Of a stretch of 64,000 nucleotides of DNA, positions 17,955 through 26,183 are shown piece by piece. Origin of the DNA: JAICKM01 sp038228295 (lineage in GTDB: Bacteria > Chloroflexota > Chloroflexia > QHBQ01 > JAICKM01); NCBI GenBank assembly GCA_038228295.1, contig JBBRPH010000003.1:87306-151305 (forward strand). The letters run 5' to 3'. Numbering within the stretch: the first letter of the stretch is position 1; every line of letters starts with the position of its first letter. Both the position numbers and the translations under genes were made by a program. Under the pieces are notes generated by a model, which saw only the letters and a program-made list of their open reading frames with translations, ran no database searches and had not been told where the DNA came from.

Positions 17955-18569
17955 ATGTCGCTTCAACCTGTCGTTGCCTCTACGCCCGCCCTGTTACGAG
18001 TGCGGATGGCCGTTGCCTTTGCCCTGCCTATCCTGATTGCCGGAGTGATCGCCGGTTGTGGCAATCAGCCGAGCACGGGAGCTACAGGCGCGGTTCCGCC
18101 CGCCGCTAACAGTGCGCCCGCGCCGGCGGCGCAGGTCCATGTGACAGCCACGGCGCGGCCTAGCAGCCTGGTGCCCGACCCGCCCGACGCGGCGGAGACG
18201 ACCGCCTACGCCGTGGGGATCACGCCGCAGTTCATCGTCAACACTACCGAGCCACACAAAGATAAAATTGCCGCCCGCTACGCTTTCGCCGCCGCGCACC
18301 CCGATGCGTTGGCTCAGATGCCCTGCTACTGTGGCTGCGCGATCTATATGCACCAGCATACTAGCCTGCAAAACTGCTACCTGCGTGCGCTCCAGCCCGA
18401 CGGCAAAGTGGTTTATACCGACCATAGCCTGACGTGCGATATTTGCGCGGGTGAAGTGGATATGATGATGGCGCTGCTGGATAACACGCCACTCAAAAGC
18501 ATCCGTGACCAAATCGCTAAGAAGTACGGCTACACCGGGGTCTGGACCGACACCCCGCCGATCCAGTAA
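17955..18569 (+). CDS. PCYCGC-motif lipoprotein
   Basis: This 204-residue exported protein has a hydrophobic N-terminal helix ending in a lipobox (LIAGVIAGCGNQ), then a Pro/Ala-rich spacer. The C-terminal domain starts PCYCGCAIYM near 117 and has further cysteines in LQNCYL and LTCDICAGEV. That matches the PCYCGC domain family, whose function is undescribed; a metal or redox role is plausible from the cysteines. I chose the ATG at 17955 because GGAGG lies upstream and the signal sequence follows it; the frame is open from 17859. The divergent neighbour is a thioredoxin-fold protein, which fits a shared extracytoplasmic redox job, an inference. Confidence 0.88.
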   Translation: MSLQPVVASTPALLRVRMAVAFALPILIAGVIAGCGNQPSTGATGAVPPAANSAPAPAAQVHVTATARPSSLVPDPPDAAETTAYAVGITPQFIVNTTEPHKDKIAARYAFAAAHPDALAQMPCYCGCAIYMHQHTSLQNCYLRALQPDGKVVYTDHSLTCDICAGEVDMMMALLDNTPLKSIRDQIAKKYGYTGVWTDTPPIQ

Positions 18570-18577
18570 GCCCCCGC

Positions 18578-19870
18578 TTGCGCGTTCTGCATATTATCCA
18601 GCGCTACTGGCCGTTTCAAGGGGGCTCTGAGGGCTACTTTCAGGAGCTATCCGAGCGGTTGGCGGCGCGAGGTGCTGCGGTAACGGTGTTCACCACCGAT
18701 GCCTGGGATTTAGAACATTTTTGGGCCGCCGGCAAGCGGCGTATAGATCGCCCGGTCTGCGAAGTGCATGACGGCGTGACGATTCGTCGCTTTCCGGTAC
18801 GCCGCCCGCCGCTGCCGCCGATCTATTTCCGCATCCTGCGCCGCCTGATGGCCGAAACGAGCGATCTCAGTCGCCTGTTGCCGCTCGATCCGTCGCCGGT
18901 GCTGCGCTTGGGTGGGCGGCTGTCGCCGTGGGTGCCTGCGCTCACGGCGGCCTTACAGGCCACGCCGCCGGATGCCTTTGATGTCGTCCATACGACCAAT
19001 ATCACCCTGGAAGGACCGATTCTGGCCGCTGCCGCCTACGCCCAGCGCGCCCGTATTCCGTTGCTGATCACGCCGTTTGTCCACCTAGGCACGCCCGGCG
19101 ATCGCAGTATCTTGCGCTACTACACCATGCGCCACCAGATCGGTCTGCTCAACCAAGCGACGCGGGTACTGGTGCAAACGCGCCTAGAAGGCGACGCGCT
19201 GCGGAAGTTGGGGGTGGGCGCGGCACGTATTGTGCAGGCTGGCGTAGGAGTCCACCCGGTGCGCGTAGCCGGCGGTGACGCGGCGCGTTTTCGGGCCGCG
19301 CACGCGCTGGGGCCGGATGTGCCGCTGGTATTGTTTGTCGGCGCGTTGGCTCGTGATAAGGGTGCGATCACGCTGTTGGAGGCGACGGCGCGACTTGCTA
19401 CGCAGGGCCATGATCTGCGCTTGGTGCTGATTGGCGCGACGGCGTTAGCCGACTTCGAGGTCGCCTATGCCGCGTTGCCGGTCGCCGTGCGGGCGCGGGT
19501 GCTGTTGCTCGGCTTCGCGTCGGATGAGGCCAAGCGCGATGCTTATGCCGCCTGCACGGTGTTTGCCATGCCGTCGCGCACTGACACGTTCGGCATCACC
19601 TATCTGGAAGCCTGGCTCTATGGTAAGCCTGTGATCGGTGCAGCGGCCGGAGGGGTGCCCGAAGTGATCGCAGATAGGGTGGACGGTTACCTGATCCCCT
19701 TCGGCGACTCTGCTGCGCTCGCCACCCGCCTGGCCGCGCTGATCGCCGACCCGGCCCTAGCCGCCCGCCTTGGCGCCGCCGGGCGCGCCAAAGTGCTGAG
19801 TACGTATACCTGGGAGCGCCAACTGCCGCGCCTATTGGCGGTGTATGACGAAGTGACCCGTAAAACGTGA
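18578..19870 (+). CDS. Glycosyltransferase family 4
   Basis: The protein is 430 residues with two Rossmann-like halves. The N-terminus VLHIIQRYWPFQGGSEGYF holds the Gly-rich acceptor-side loop. The C-terminal donor-binding block is DTFGITYLEAWLYGKPVIG followed by AAGGVPEVI. The first Glu of the usual E-x7-E motif is replaced (PSRTDTFG). It probably transfers a sugar from a nucleotide donor onto an envelope glycan. The start is TTG at 18578, eight bases after the lipoprotein stop. It opens the glycan cluster that runs to 25144. The 3' flank has the repeat-like words AAAACGTGAAACGTG. Confidence 0.9.
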   Translation: MRVLHIIQRYWPFQGGSEGYFQELSERLAARGAAVTVFTTDAWDLEHFWAAGKRRIDRPVCEVHDGVTIRRFPVRRPPLPPIYFRILRRLMAETSDLSRLLPLDPSPVLRLGGRLSPWVPALTAALQATPPDAFDVVHTTNITLEGPILAAAAYAQRARIPLLITPFVHLGTPGDRSILRYYTMRHQIGLLNQATRVLVQTRLEGDALRKLGVGAARIVQAGVGVHPVRVAGGDAARFRAAHALGPDVPLVLFVGALARDKGAITLLEATARLATQGHDLRLVLIGATALADFEVAYAALPVAVRARVLLLGFASDEAKRDAYAACTVFAMPSRTDTFGITYLEAWLYGKPVIGAAAGGVPEVIADRVDGYLIPFGDSAALATRLAALIADPALAARLGAAGRAKVLSTYTWERQLPRLLAVYDEVTRKT

Positions 19871-19930
19871 AACGTGTTGCGCCGAGTCGGCGCTGTAGTG
19901 GCGCTGCTTGCTGCACCAGGGAATCATTAG

Positions 19931-20255
19931 ATGCAGGATGATGCACCCGCCTTCGATGAGAGCCGTGCTTCAGCTTTGCTGGGCAAGCATACGGTTAGCG
20001 GGCTGACCTATTGTGATCAGCATGATGATGTTGTTGAGCGACTTCAGTTCCATGGAGATATTATCAGGATTGATGAGCAGTGCGTTACTATTAGGCTGCG
20101 TGGGTCAGGTGAAGAGTTTACACTGCCGCCCCGATTTGTCTGCCTTTGTAGAGGCTCCTGCCGGCGAATACCGGTTTCGCACAACGGGCGAAGTAGTTGT
20201 CAATCCCGACCTGATGACACAATGGACGATTGAAGACCCACCCACAGATGACTGA
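19931..20255 (+). pseudogene. Small conserved-looking protein gene broken (or recoded) by one extra C
   Basis: Two overlapping frames join into one sensible protein of about 107 residues. The first frame runs from the ATG at 19931 through FTLPP. One base further on, at the CCCC run near 20129-20132, the other frame continues DLSAFVEAPAGEYRFRTTGE to the stop at 20253-20255. The second frame ends overlapping the next gene's ATG at 20248, the usual coupling in this cluster, which supports it as the true C-terminus. The cause could be an assembly error, a real frameshift, or +1 slippage at CCC-C before a CGA codon. The function is unknown. Confidence 0.65.
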
Positions 20256-21534
20256 TGACTCCCTACCGACCGCTGCTGTGGTGGTAGTCAACTACAATAC
20301 ACCCGACGAGGTGCCGGGCTGCCTAGCAGCACTGGCGGCGCTTGATTATCCGCGCCTGACCGTGCTGCTGGTGGATAACGGAGCGGACGGCGGTCGGGTG
20401 GTGGATTTGGGACATCGCTATCCGGCCGTGCGTGTGCTGACCGCGCCGCGCAACCTGGGCTTTGCCGGCGGGGCGAACCTGGGCTGGGCGGCCACCGATG
20501 CTGAGGTGCTGGCGGTGGTTAACCCCGATGTGCGGGTGCAGCCGGGTTGGCTGCGGGCGCTGGTAACGGGGCTGCGCGACCATGCGGATCAGCGGGCGGG
20601 GATTGTCGGCGGCAAGCTGCTCTATCCCGACGGGCGGGTGCAGCACGCGGGCGGCTTGTTTGCTTTCCCGGCGGCGAGTACGATGCTTATCGGGCGCGGC
20701 GAAGCCGATAGCGTGGCTTTTGCCCACGAACGCGAGATGCCCTATGTCACGGGCGGCGCGCTGGCGATCACCCGTGCCGCCTACACCGAGTTGCGCGGCT
20801 TCGATGCAGGCTATTGGCCGGCTTATTTTGAGGATCTAGACCTTTGCACACGCGCTTGGGACGCGGGCTACTCCGTTTGGTACATCCCGACGGCAGTGGC
20901 GACGCATACCGAGTCGGTATCGCTGACGCACGGCGGGCCGGCTTATTTTCGCGCCTATAGCCGCAACCGGCTGCGCTATGTGCTGCGCCATTACGATGCG
21001 GCCCAGATCGTCGGTGCTTTCGCGCCCGCCGAAGAAGCCCGCTTACGCGGCGACCTGGACCCCGCCGACCGTACCGGCAGCCTGAATCTCTACAGCGATG
21101 CCGCCGGTCTAGCGGCTTTGCCGGTCCCACTGGGCGATGCACCGCCGCCGCTGCCGCCGGTAGACCCCACGCCGGCGGCCCTGCGTCACACACAATTGAC
21201 CGGTATGGTAGCCGAAGTAATGGGCACATGGCGGGTGCAGCCCCAGCCGTTCCGTTCGCGGGTGCCGGGCCTGGCTTGGTTGCGTACCCGGCTCAACAAC
21301 CTCTGGACGCGGCCCTACCTGGACCCGATCTTGGCGCAGCAAATCGAGTACAATGCAGCTCTAGCGCGCACGGTGCGCGAATTGGCCGCCCAGGTGAGCG
21401 GTTTGGAAGGGGCGTTGCTGGTGCGCCTGGGCTTGGCAGACGCGCAGGATGCGGCGGACGTAAAACGGCGGTCGGCGGGTGGTGCTGGTCGGGCGTCAAC
21501 CGGCAGTGACGACGCATCAGGTGTCGGCAGTTAG
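20248..21534 (+). CDS. Glycosyltransferase family 2 (rhamnosyltransferase-like)
   Basis: The GT-A fold occupies about residues 1-270. VVVVNYNTPDEVPGCLAAL is the nucleotide-binding start, NLGFAGGANLG and VVNPDVRV give the DxD-equivalent NPD site, and GYWPAYFEDLDLCTRAW is the catalytic ED(L)D block. These features are typical of WcaA/RfbF-like rhamnosyl- or related transferases. The last ~150 residues are a helical, partly low-complexity extension. I chose the ATG at 20248, which overlaps the end of the preceding frameshifted gene; the frame is open from 20230. It lies in the glycan cluster. Confidence 0.9.
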   Translation: MTDDSLPTAAVVVVNYNTPDEVPGCLAALAALDYPRLTVLLVDNGADGGRVVDLGHRYPAVRVLTAPRNLGFAGGANLGWAATDAEVLAVVNPDVRVQPGWLRALVTGLRDHADQRAGIVGGKLLYPDGRVQHAGGLFAFPAASTMLIGRGEADSVAFAHEREMPYVTGGALAITRAAYTELRGFDAGYWPAYFEDLDLCTRAWDAGYSVWYIPTAVATHTESVSLTHGGPAYFRAYSRNRLRYVLRHYDAAQIVGAFAPAEEARLRGDLDPADRTGSLNLYSDAAGLAALPVPLGDAPPPLPPVDPTPAALRHTQLTGMVAEVMGTWRVQPQPFRSRVPGLAWLRTRLNNLWTRPYLDPILAQQIEYNAALARTVRELAAQVSGLEGALLVRLGLADAQDAADVKRRSAGGAGRASTGSDDASGVGS

Positions 21535-21577
21535 CCACCTTACACCTTACAACTGACCACCGCCGACTGCCGACCGG
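21520..21577 (+). repeat. Heptamer-type repeats at the GT2 gene 3' end
   Basis: CACCTTACACCTTAC shows a seven-base repeat. It is flanked by CGGCAGTTAG and the related CCGACTGCCGACCGG words. It spans the stop of the glycosyltransferase and the gap to the cupin gene. Confidence 0.5.
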
Positions 21578-21589
21578 AGAAAGTACACT

Positions 21590-22015
21590 ATGACCGAGAT
21601 GCGCCGTTTTGGATCGGAGACAGCGACCCCCTTACCCAACCCGCAGATCACGGGGATCCGGGCAGTGGTGATAGCGCAGGCCGAATCGCTCCAGAGCCGG
21701 GTAGATGATCCCATCTGGATCGAGCGGTATAAAGGCAAGCCGCTGATCCTGCACAATGAAGGATCGGTAGCCTGCCTCTATTTTGAGGTGAACGGCGCGA
21801 TTGACGAGCATGATGCACCTGATGACATCCTGTTCCTGGTGATCGAGGGCAGCGGTTGGGTGCGCGTCGGTGGACCGGACGGCGAATCCATGGCCGTGCA
21901 GGCGGGTGACGCAGTGCGTTGGCCGCCCGGCATTCTGCATAAAGCCTGGACTACTGATACGCCTATGCAGGCGCTCACTGTCCACTATCATATGCCGCCG
22001 GCTGGACTAGGTTAA
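21590..22015 (+). CDS. Cupin-domain protein
   Basis: The 141 residues hold a single conserved beta-barrel. The core reads ILFLVIEGSGWVRVGG followed by VQAGDAVRWPPGILHKAWT, the second cupin motif with its final His. The first motif is weak: the usual paired His residues are absent and EHDAPDDI stands there instead. A role as a sugar-modifying or regulatory cupin in the glycan cluster is only inferred. GGAG lies about ten bases before the ATG. Repeat-like sequence fills the upstream gap. Confidence 0.8.
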   Translation: MTEMRRFGSETATPLPNPQITGIRAVVIAQAESLQSRVDDPIWIERYKGKPLILHNEGSVACLYFEVNGAIDEHDAPDDILFLVIEGSGWVRVGGPDGESMAVQAGDAVRWPPGILHKAWTTDTPMQALTVHYHMPPAGLG

Positions 22016-22044
22016 CATAACAGGATATAATCCATCCTATGGAT

Positions 22045-22072
22045 AATTCAGAACTCAGGACTCGGAACTCGC
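22045..22072 (+). repeat. Short heptamer-type repeat before the helical gene
   Basis: CAGAACTCAGGACTCGGAACTCG is built from near-identical seven-base words. A TAA in the frame of the downstream gene lies at 22044, so the repeat sits in the stretch where that gene's start should be. Confidence 0.45.
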
Positions 22073-22091
22073 CGCCGACCCAGCGGTTGCG

Positions 22092-22556
22092 TTGGCTGAA
22101 CTGCGCGCGCAGATCCAGGCACGGCGGGCGCGGCTGGGCGGCGGCGCGGATAGCGGCACGGCGGGCGACGATTTCAGTTTGGGCCAATTGCGCCAGAGAG
22201 TGGACGAGGTGAACGATCTCTGGTTCGTCAGCGCCCACCTGCCGATCACCTGGCGTGTGCCCGGCATCGGTACGGCTCTGGCCTACGCGCAAAAGGCCAC
22301 TCGTGTGCTGCTGCGCTGGTACATCAATCCCATTGTCGAGCAACAAAATCGCTTCAACAGCGCCGTCGCCCGTGCGCTAGTCGAAACCACCGCCTACCAG
22401 GAGCGTCTGACCCGCGAATGGCAGCGCCTGGACGAGCGTGTGCTGGCGCTGGAGCGGATCGCCGGTCGTCAGTCAGCGGTCGTCAGTAATGCGGCGCCGG
22501 CGGGCGGGCAGGGGGCAGGGGCCATTAGTGGCGATCCTACGGAGCCTGAGCAGTGA
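22092..22556 (+). CDS. Helical hypothetical protein of the glycan cluster
   Basis: The 154-residue product is almost all helical. It starts with a charged helix LAELRAQIQARRARLGG, has a middle hydrophobic segment ITWRVPGIGTALAYAQKATR, and ends with a long heptad-like helix (about 95-140). The same WYINPIVEQQNRFN-type pattern appears at the C-terminus of the GT2 protein (residues near 370-400: YLDPILAQQIEYN). This hints at a shared module in the two proteins. No ATG is available in frame, so the start is TTG at 22092 with no clear ribosome site. The function is unknown. Confidence 0.65.
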   Translation: MAELRAQIQARRARLGGGADSGTAGDDFSLGQLRQRVDEVNDLWFVSAHLPITWRVPGIGTALAYAQKATRVLLRWYINPIVEQQNRFNSAVARALVETTAYQERLTREWQRLDERVLALERIAGRQSAVVSNAAPAGGQGAGAISGDPTEPEQ

Positions 22557-22572
22557 GCAGGAACCTTAATAG

Positions 22573-22610
22573 GCATCACGCATTACGCAGTATGCAGTAC
22601 GTTTCACGAG
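22573..22610 (+). repeat. Heptamer-type repeat before the second GT4 gene
   Basis: CACGCATTACGCAGTATGCAGTACG followed by TTTCACGAG matches the words seen at 9829-9857 on the other strand. It fills the 63-base gap before the ATG at 22620. Confidence 0.5.
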
Positions 22611-22619
22611 TAAGCTGTC

Positions 22620-23678
22620 ATGGCAGGTAAGCGACTCCTGCACATCGCGGTTTGCACCGCCCAGGTGCCGTTTGTGCAAGGCGGCAACGAGGTGCTAGTG
22701 AGCGGGCTAGTCTCCGCACTGCGGGCGCAGGAGCATACCGTGGCCGAGATCGCCCTGCCCTTCAAGTGGTATCCGCGCGAGTCGTTCGTCGGTAGTGTGC
22801 TGGCCTGGCGGATGATCGATATCCACGAGGCTAACGGGGTGCCGGTGGACTTGGTGATCTGTACCAAGTTTCCTTCCTATGTCGTGCAGCACCCGCGCAA
22901 AGTGGTCTGGCTGGTCCACCAATACCGCCAAGCATACGATTGGTACGGCACGCCCCTGAGTGATCTGACCGCCACGCCCGACGATCTGCGCTTTCGTCGC
23001 TGGCTGACCGACCTGGATCGCAAAACGATTGGCGAGGCGCGCGACATTTACGCCATTTCACGTAATGTCGCGGCGCGCTTGCAGCGTTTCAACGGCTTGA
23101 TGGCTACCCCCCTTTACCCACCACTGCGTTCCGGCTTCCATCCCGGCCCGACAGGGGACTATGTGTTGCACCTCAACCGGCTCGATGCCGCCAAGCGGGT
23201 AGATCTGTTGTTGCGGGCCGCCGCGTTGTTGTCAAAAGACATAGCCCTTAAGATCATTCTTGCCGGAGAAGGGCCGGCCAGAGCAGACTTAGAGCGCTTG
23301 GCCGCAGCGCTGCAGTTGGGCGAGCGGGTGCGCTTCTTGGGGCGGGTGTCCGATGCCGAGGCATTTGATCTCTACGCCGGAGCGCGGGCGGTGTACTATG
23401 CGCCGGTGGACGAGGACTATGGCTTCGCCACGGTGGAGGCGTTTGCGTCGGGTAAGCCGGTGATCACCACCACGGACGCGGGTGGCGTGTTGGAATTTGT
23501 CGAGGATGGCGTGACCGGTTGGGTGACTGCGCCCGACGCAGCCCGTGTGGCTGAGTCGCTGGCCCAGGCGGCGGCTGATGGGGCGCGTTGCGCCCAATTG
23601 GGTGCCGCAGGGCAGACTCGCGTAGCCGGCATCACTTGGGCAGGCGTGGTGGATACGCTACTGGCGGGGGGCCGTTGA
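22620..23678 (+). CDS. Glycosyltransferase family 4
   Basis: The protein is 352 residues. The acceptor-side half opens with HIAVCTAQVPFVQGGNEVLV, with the Gly-Gly loop. The donor-side half has the GT4 hallmark DEDYGFATVEAFASGKPVI followed by TTDAGGVLEFV. The usual DRLVxxKG-like stretch is HLNRLDAAKRVDLLL. It is predicted to be a cytosolic or membrane-associated sugar transferase acting on the same glycan as its neighbours. The stop overlaps the next ATG by one base (TGATG). Confidence 0.92.
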   Translation: MAGKRLLHIAVCTAQVPFVQGGNEVLVSGLVSALRAQEHTVAEIALPFKWYPRESFVGSVLAWRMIDIHEANGVPVDLVICTKFPSYVVQHPRKVVWLVHQYRQAYDWYGTPLSDLTATPDDLRFRRWLTDLDRKTIGEARDIYAISRNVAARLQRFNGLMATPLYPPLRSGFHPGPTGDYVLHLNRLDAAKRVDLLLRAAALLSKDIALKIILAGEGPARADLERLAAALQLGERVRFLGRVSDAEAFDLYAGARAVYYAPVDEDYGFATVEAFASGKPVITTTDAGGVLEFVEDGVTGWVTAPDAARVAESLAQAAADGARCAQLGAAGQTRVAGITWAGVVDTLLAGGR

Positions 23679-25144
23679 TGCGCCTAGCCTATTTCAGCCC
23701 GCTCAACCCGATACAGTCGGGCATCTCCGACTACAGCGAAGAACTGCTGCCCGCGCTGGCCGCACAAGGGGCTATGCTCGACCTGTACATAGACCGCTAC
23801 CGGCCCAGCAATCCGATTGTGACGAGTGCCTTCCGTGTGCTACCGGCGCGTAGCTTTGCGCGTGAGGCGCGCCGGCAGCCTTATACCATGCCGATTTATC
23901 AGATGGGCAACAGTCCGGCCCATGCCTATATCTACGAACGACTGCTGCGGACTCCCGGTGTGGTGGTCTTGCATGAATACGTGCTGCACCACCTGCGGAT
24001 GTGGATGGCCTTGCACCGCGGCAAAGGTCGCGCCTATCTGGAAACGATGGCGACGACCTACGGTGCGGCGGGCCGACAGGCCGCCGAGCGCGTCTTGCTG
24101 GGCCAACTGCCGGAAGCCTTGTTCGAATTTCCGCTAGTCGAAGAAGCAGTGACCGCTGCACGCGGGATCATCGTCCACAGCGCCTACATGGCCGAGCAGG
24201 TGCGCCGCTTGCGGGCCGATGTGCCGTTGGCGGTGGTGCCGATGGGCGTGCCGCTACCGCCGTTGCTACCCCAGGCAGATGCGCGCGCGCGCTTGGGTCT
24301 TGATCCGGCGGCCTTTATCCTAGCGTCTATCGGGCACCTCAACCCCTACAAGCGGCTGAACGTGGCCTTGCGCGCCTTCAAGGCGTTTGCTATGCAACAC
24401 CCGCGCAGCCTGTTCTTGCTGGTCGGTAGCCGTTCGCCCAACTACAATGTAGATCGCCTGATCGGGATGCTCGGCCTGGGCGACCGCGTGCGGGTGATTG
24501 GTTATGCGCCACCTGATCAATTTTCCGACTATCTGGCCGCGTCGGATGTGTGCATCAATCTGCGCTTTCCGACGGCGGGTGAGACCTCGGCGGCGTTGCT
24601 GCGAATCATGGGCGGCGGTAAGCCGGTGTTGGTGTCGCGCGTCGGCTCGTTTAGCGAATTGCCGGATACGGCGGCGGCCAAAATTGACATCGGAGGCATC
24701 GAGGAAGAACTGCTGCTCGAAACGCTGCTGCTGCTGGCCCACCGCCCCGACCTGCGGGCGGCGATGGGCCAAGCCGCCCGCCGCTATATCGCCGAATCGC
24801 ATACCCTGGCCCAGTCCGCTGCCGGCTATGTGCGCTTCGTGGCCGAGTTGGTGGGTGACCGGGAGGCCGTGGCGCGGCTTGCCCCGTCACTACAACCTGC
24901 CTGGCTTGATCTGCTGCCGTCGGCAATTCCTGATTTGTCGCCCGTGGCACAGCCCGCAGCTCCGCTACCCTCTGCCCGTCCTGCTCCGCCGCCCCAGACG
25001 CAGCCGGCTGCGCCATCCCACCCCGCACCCCGCACCCCGCACCCCGCACTTGACGTGTTGGCGACGGCGGCGGCAGATTGTGGGGTAGCGGCAGACGACC
25101 CCACTTTGCCGAGCTTGCTGGCGCGGTTAGCGGGGTTGCTGTAA
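23678..25144 (+). CDS. Glycosyltransferase family 4 with Pro-rich C-terminal tail
   Basis: The protein is 488 residues. FSPLNPIQSGISDYSEELLP starts the acceptor half, and SIGHLNPYKRLNVALRAF and LRFPTAGETSAALLRIMGGG form the donor-binding half with the conserved Glu. The start ATG at 23678 overlaps the upstream stop; the open frame reaches back to 23588 inside the previous gene. After about residue 410 comes a Pro/Ala-rich linker made partly of the 7-bp repeat at 25019-25046, then about 30 ordered residues. It ends two bases before the convergent gene at 25147. Confidence 0.9.
   Translation: MRLAYFSPLNPIQSGISDYSEELLPALAAQGAMLDLYIDRYRPSNPIVTSAFRVLPARSFAREARRQPYTMPIYQMGNSPAHAYIYERLLRTPGVVVLHEYVLHHLRMWMALHRGKGRAYLETMATTYGAAGRQAAERVLLGQLPEALFEFPLVEEAVTAARGIIVHSAYMAEQVRRLRADVPLAVVPMGVPLPPLLPQADARARLGLDPAAFILASIGHLNPYKRLNVALRAFKAFAMQHPRSLFLLVGSRSPNYNVDRLIGMLGLGDRVRVIGYAPPDQFSDYLAASDVCINLRFPTAGETSAALLRIMGGGKPVLVSRVGSFSELPDTAAAKIDIGGIEEELLLETLLLLAHRPDLRAAMGQAARRYIAESHTLAQSAAGYVRFVAELVGDREAVARLAPSLQPAWLDLLPSAIPDLSPVAQPAAPLPSARPAPPPQTQPAAPSHPAPRTPHPALDVLATAAADCGVAADDPTLPSLLARLAGLL
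25019..25046 (+). repeat. Four tandem copies of CACCCCG inside a coding region
   Basis: Four exact seven-base copies lie in tandem, followed by a partial fifth. Because seven is not a multiple of three they are read in changing frames and encode HPAPRTPHPA in the linker of the GT4 protein. Confidence 0.85.
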
Positions 25145-25146
25145 GG

Positions 25147-26145
25147 CTACAGGCGGCGCGCGCGCTTTTGCAAGTCGCGCAGATCCTGTCGCAGGCTGGG
25201 CGAGAGGCCCTGCGGGCTACTGCCGCCGTCTAGTCCACGGGTCGCGCCTTCAGGCCCGGCGCTTGTCGGAACCTCTGCGGCTTTGTCGACAATAGCGGCG
25301 GCCTGATCACCGAGGTCGGCGGCGGCGGCTTTCACGCGCGCCGTTTCGTTTGTGGCTTGTGCGGCTTGCGCGGTGGCGGCTTGGGCCTGCGCCTCGCTGG
25401 GAATGCGGCCAAAGTAGTAGCCCACCACCACGCCGCATAGGGGAGTAATCAACAGCAAAATGTTTTTAGCGTTATCGCCGGCGTTCCCGCTAACGATCGC
25501 GTAGGTCGCCAGCAACACCGTGCCGCCGACTAGCGTCACGGCGAGGATCGCGGCGACCCATTCCTTGAAGCGTGTGCCGTTCCAGCCGTCGGCGGGCGGC
25601 GGGGGGGTAGGGACGGGGGTATTCGCTATTTGGCTCATCGGGGTAGACTCCTTGACTGCGTTGAGGGGCTGGAGTTGCGGCGCACGCGGTACGGATGCGG
25701 TTTGCACGGCCGGCTCGACGGCGATTTGCTGCGAAGGCGTGGATGTGCCGGTGACTACCAGGGAATCGCGTAGGACGGGATCGGTTGGTCCTCCTGCCGG
25801 CGATGCGGGCGTGGGATCGTCCGGCGTGGGTACGATAACGACCGGCGCAGGCGCTACAGCAACCGCGGGCGCAGGCGCTGCGCGCGTGGCTACGGTGCCG
25901 GCCGGCGCGCCAAAGGTTGCAGGGTCGGCTTGCGCCATGATCTGCTGCACTAAGGGGTAGCGCCGCAGCAAGGCGTTGAGGTCGGCAGTCGCCTGATCCT
26001 GTTCAGCCTGAGTCGTCGCACTACGGGCTGCCCCATTGAGCCGGTTGTACTCGTCGGCAAATGCCGGGGCATCCGCGCCTAAGGCGCTCTTAATCAGCAT
26101 GGCATTTTTATTGATCGCGGTGATAATGTCGGTTGAGTCCGGCAT
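25147..26145 (-). CDS. Two-TM hypothetical protein next to the CHAT gene
   Basis: The 332-residue product has three parts. The N-terminal ~75 residues are a compact helical domain (DIITAINKNAMLIKSALGAD onward), about the size of effector-associated adaptor domains, although I cannot assign it. A Pro/Val/Ala-rich linker follows. After about residue 195 come two membrane helices, WVAAILAVTLVGGTVLLATY and KNILLLITPLCGVVVGYYFG, then an Ala/Gln-rich coiled coil. The ATG at 26145 has AGGAGG upstream; a TTG codon precedes it. It lies 38 bases after the CHAT gene, so it is the distal gene of that operon. The function is unknown. Confidence 0.78.
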   Translation of the reverse strand: MPDSTDIITAINKNAMLIKSALGADAPAFADEYNRLNGAARSATTQAEQDQATADLNALLRRYPLVQQIMAQADPATFGAPAGTVATRAAPAPAVAVAPAPVVIVPTPDDPTPASPAGGPTDPVLRDSLVVTGTSTPSQQIAVEPAVQTASVPRAPQLQPLNAVKESTPMSQIANTPVPTPPPPADGWNGTRFKEWVAAILAVTLVGGTVLLATYAIVSGNAGDNAKNILLLITPLCGVVVGYYFGRIPSEAQAQAATAQAAQATNETARVKAAAADLGDQAAAIVDKAAEVPTSAGPEGATRGLDGGSSPQGLSPSLRQDLRDLQKRARRL

Positions 26146-26183
26146 CAAAAAGCCTCCTTTGCGATTGGGTGCGTTCAGGTGCG

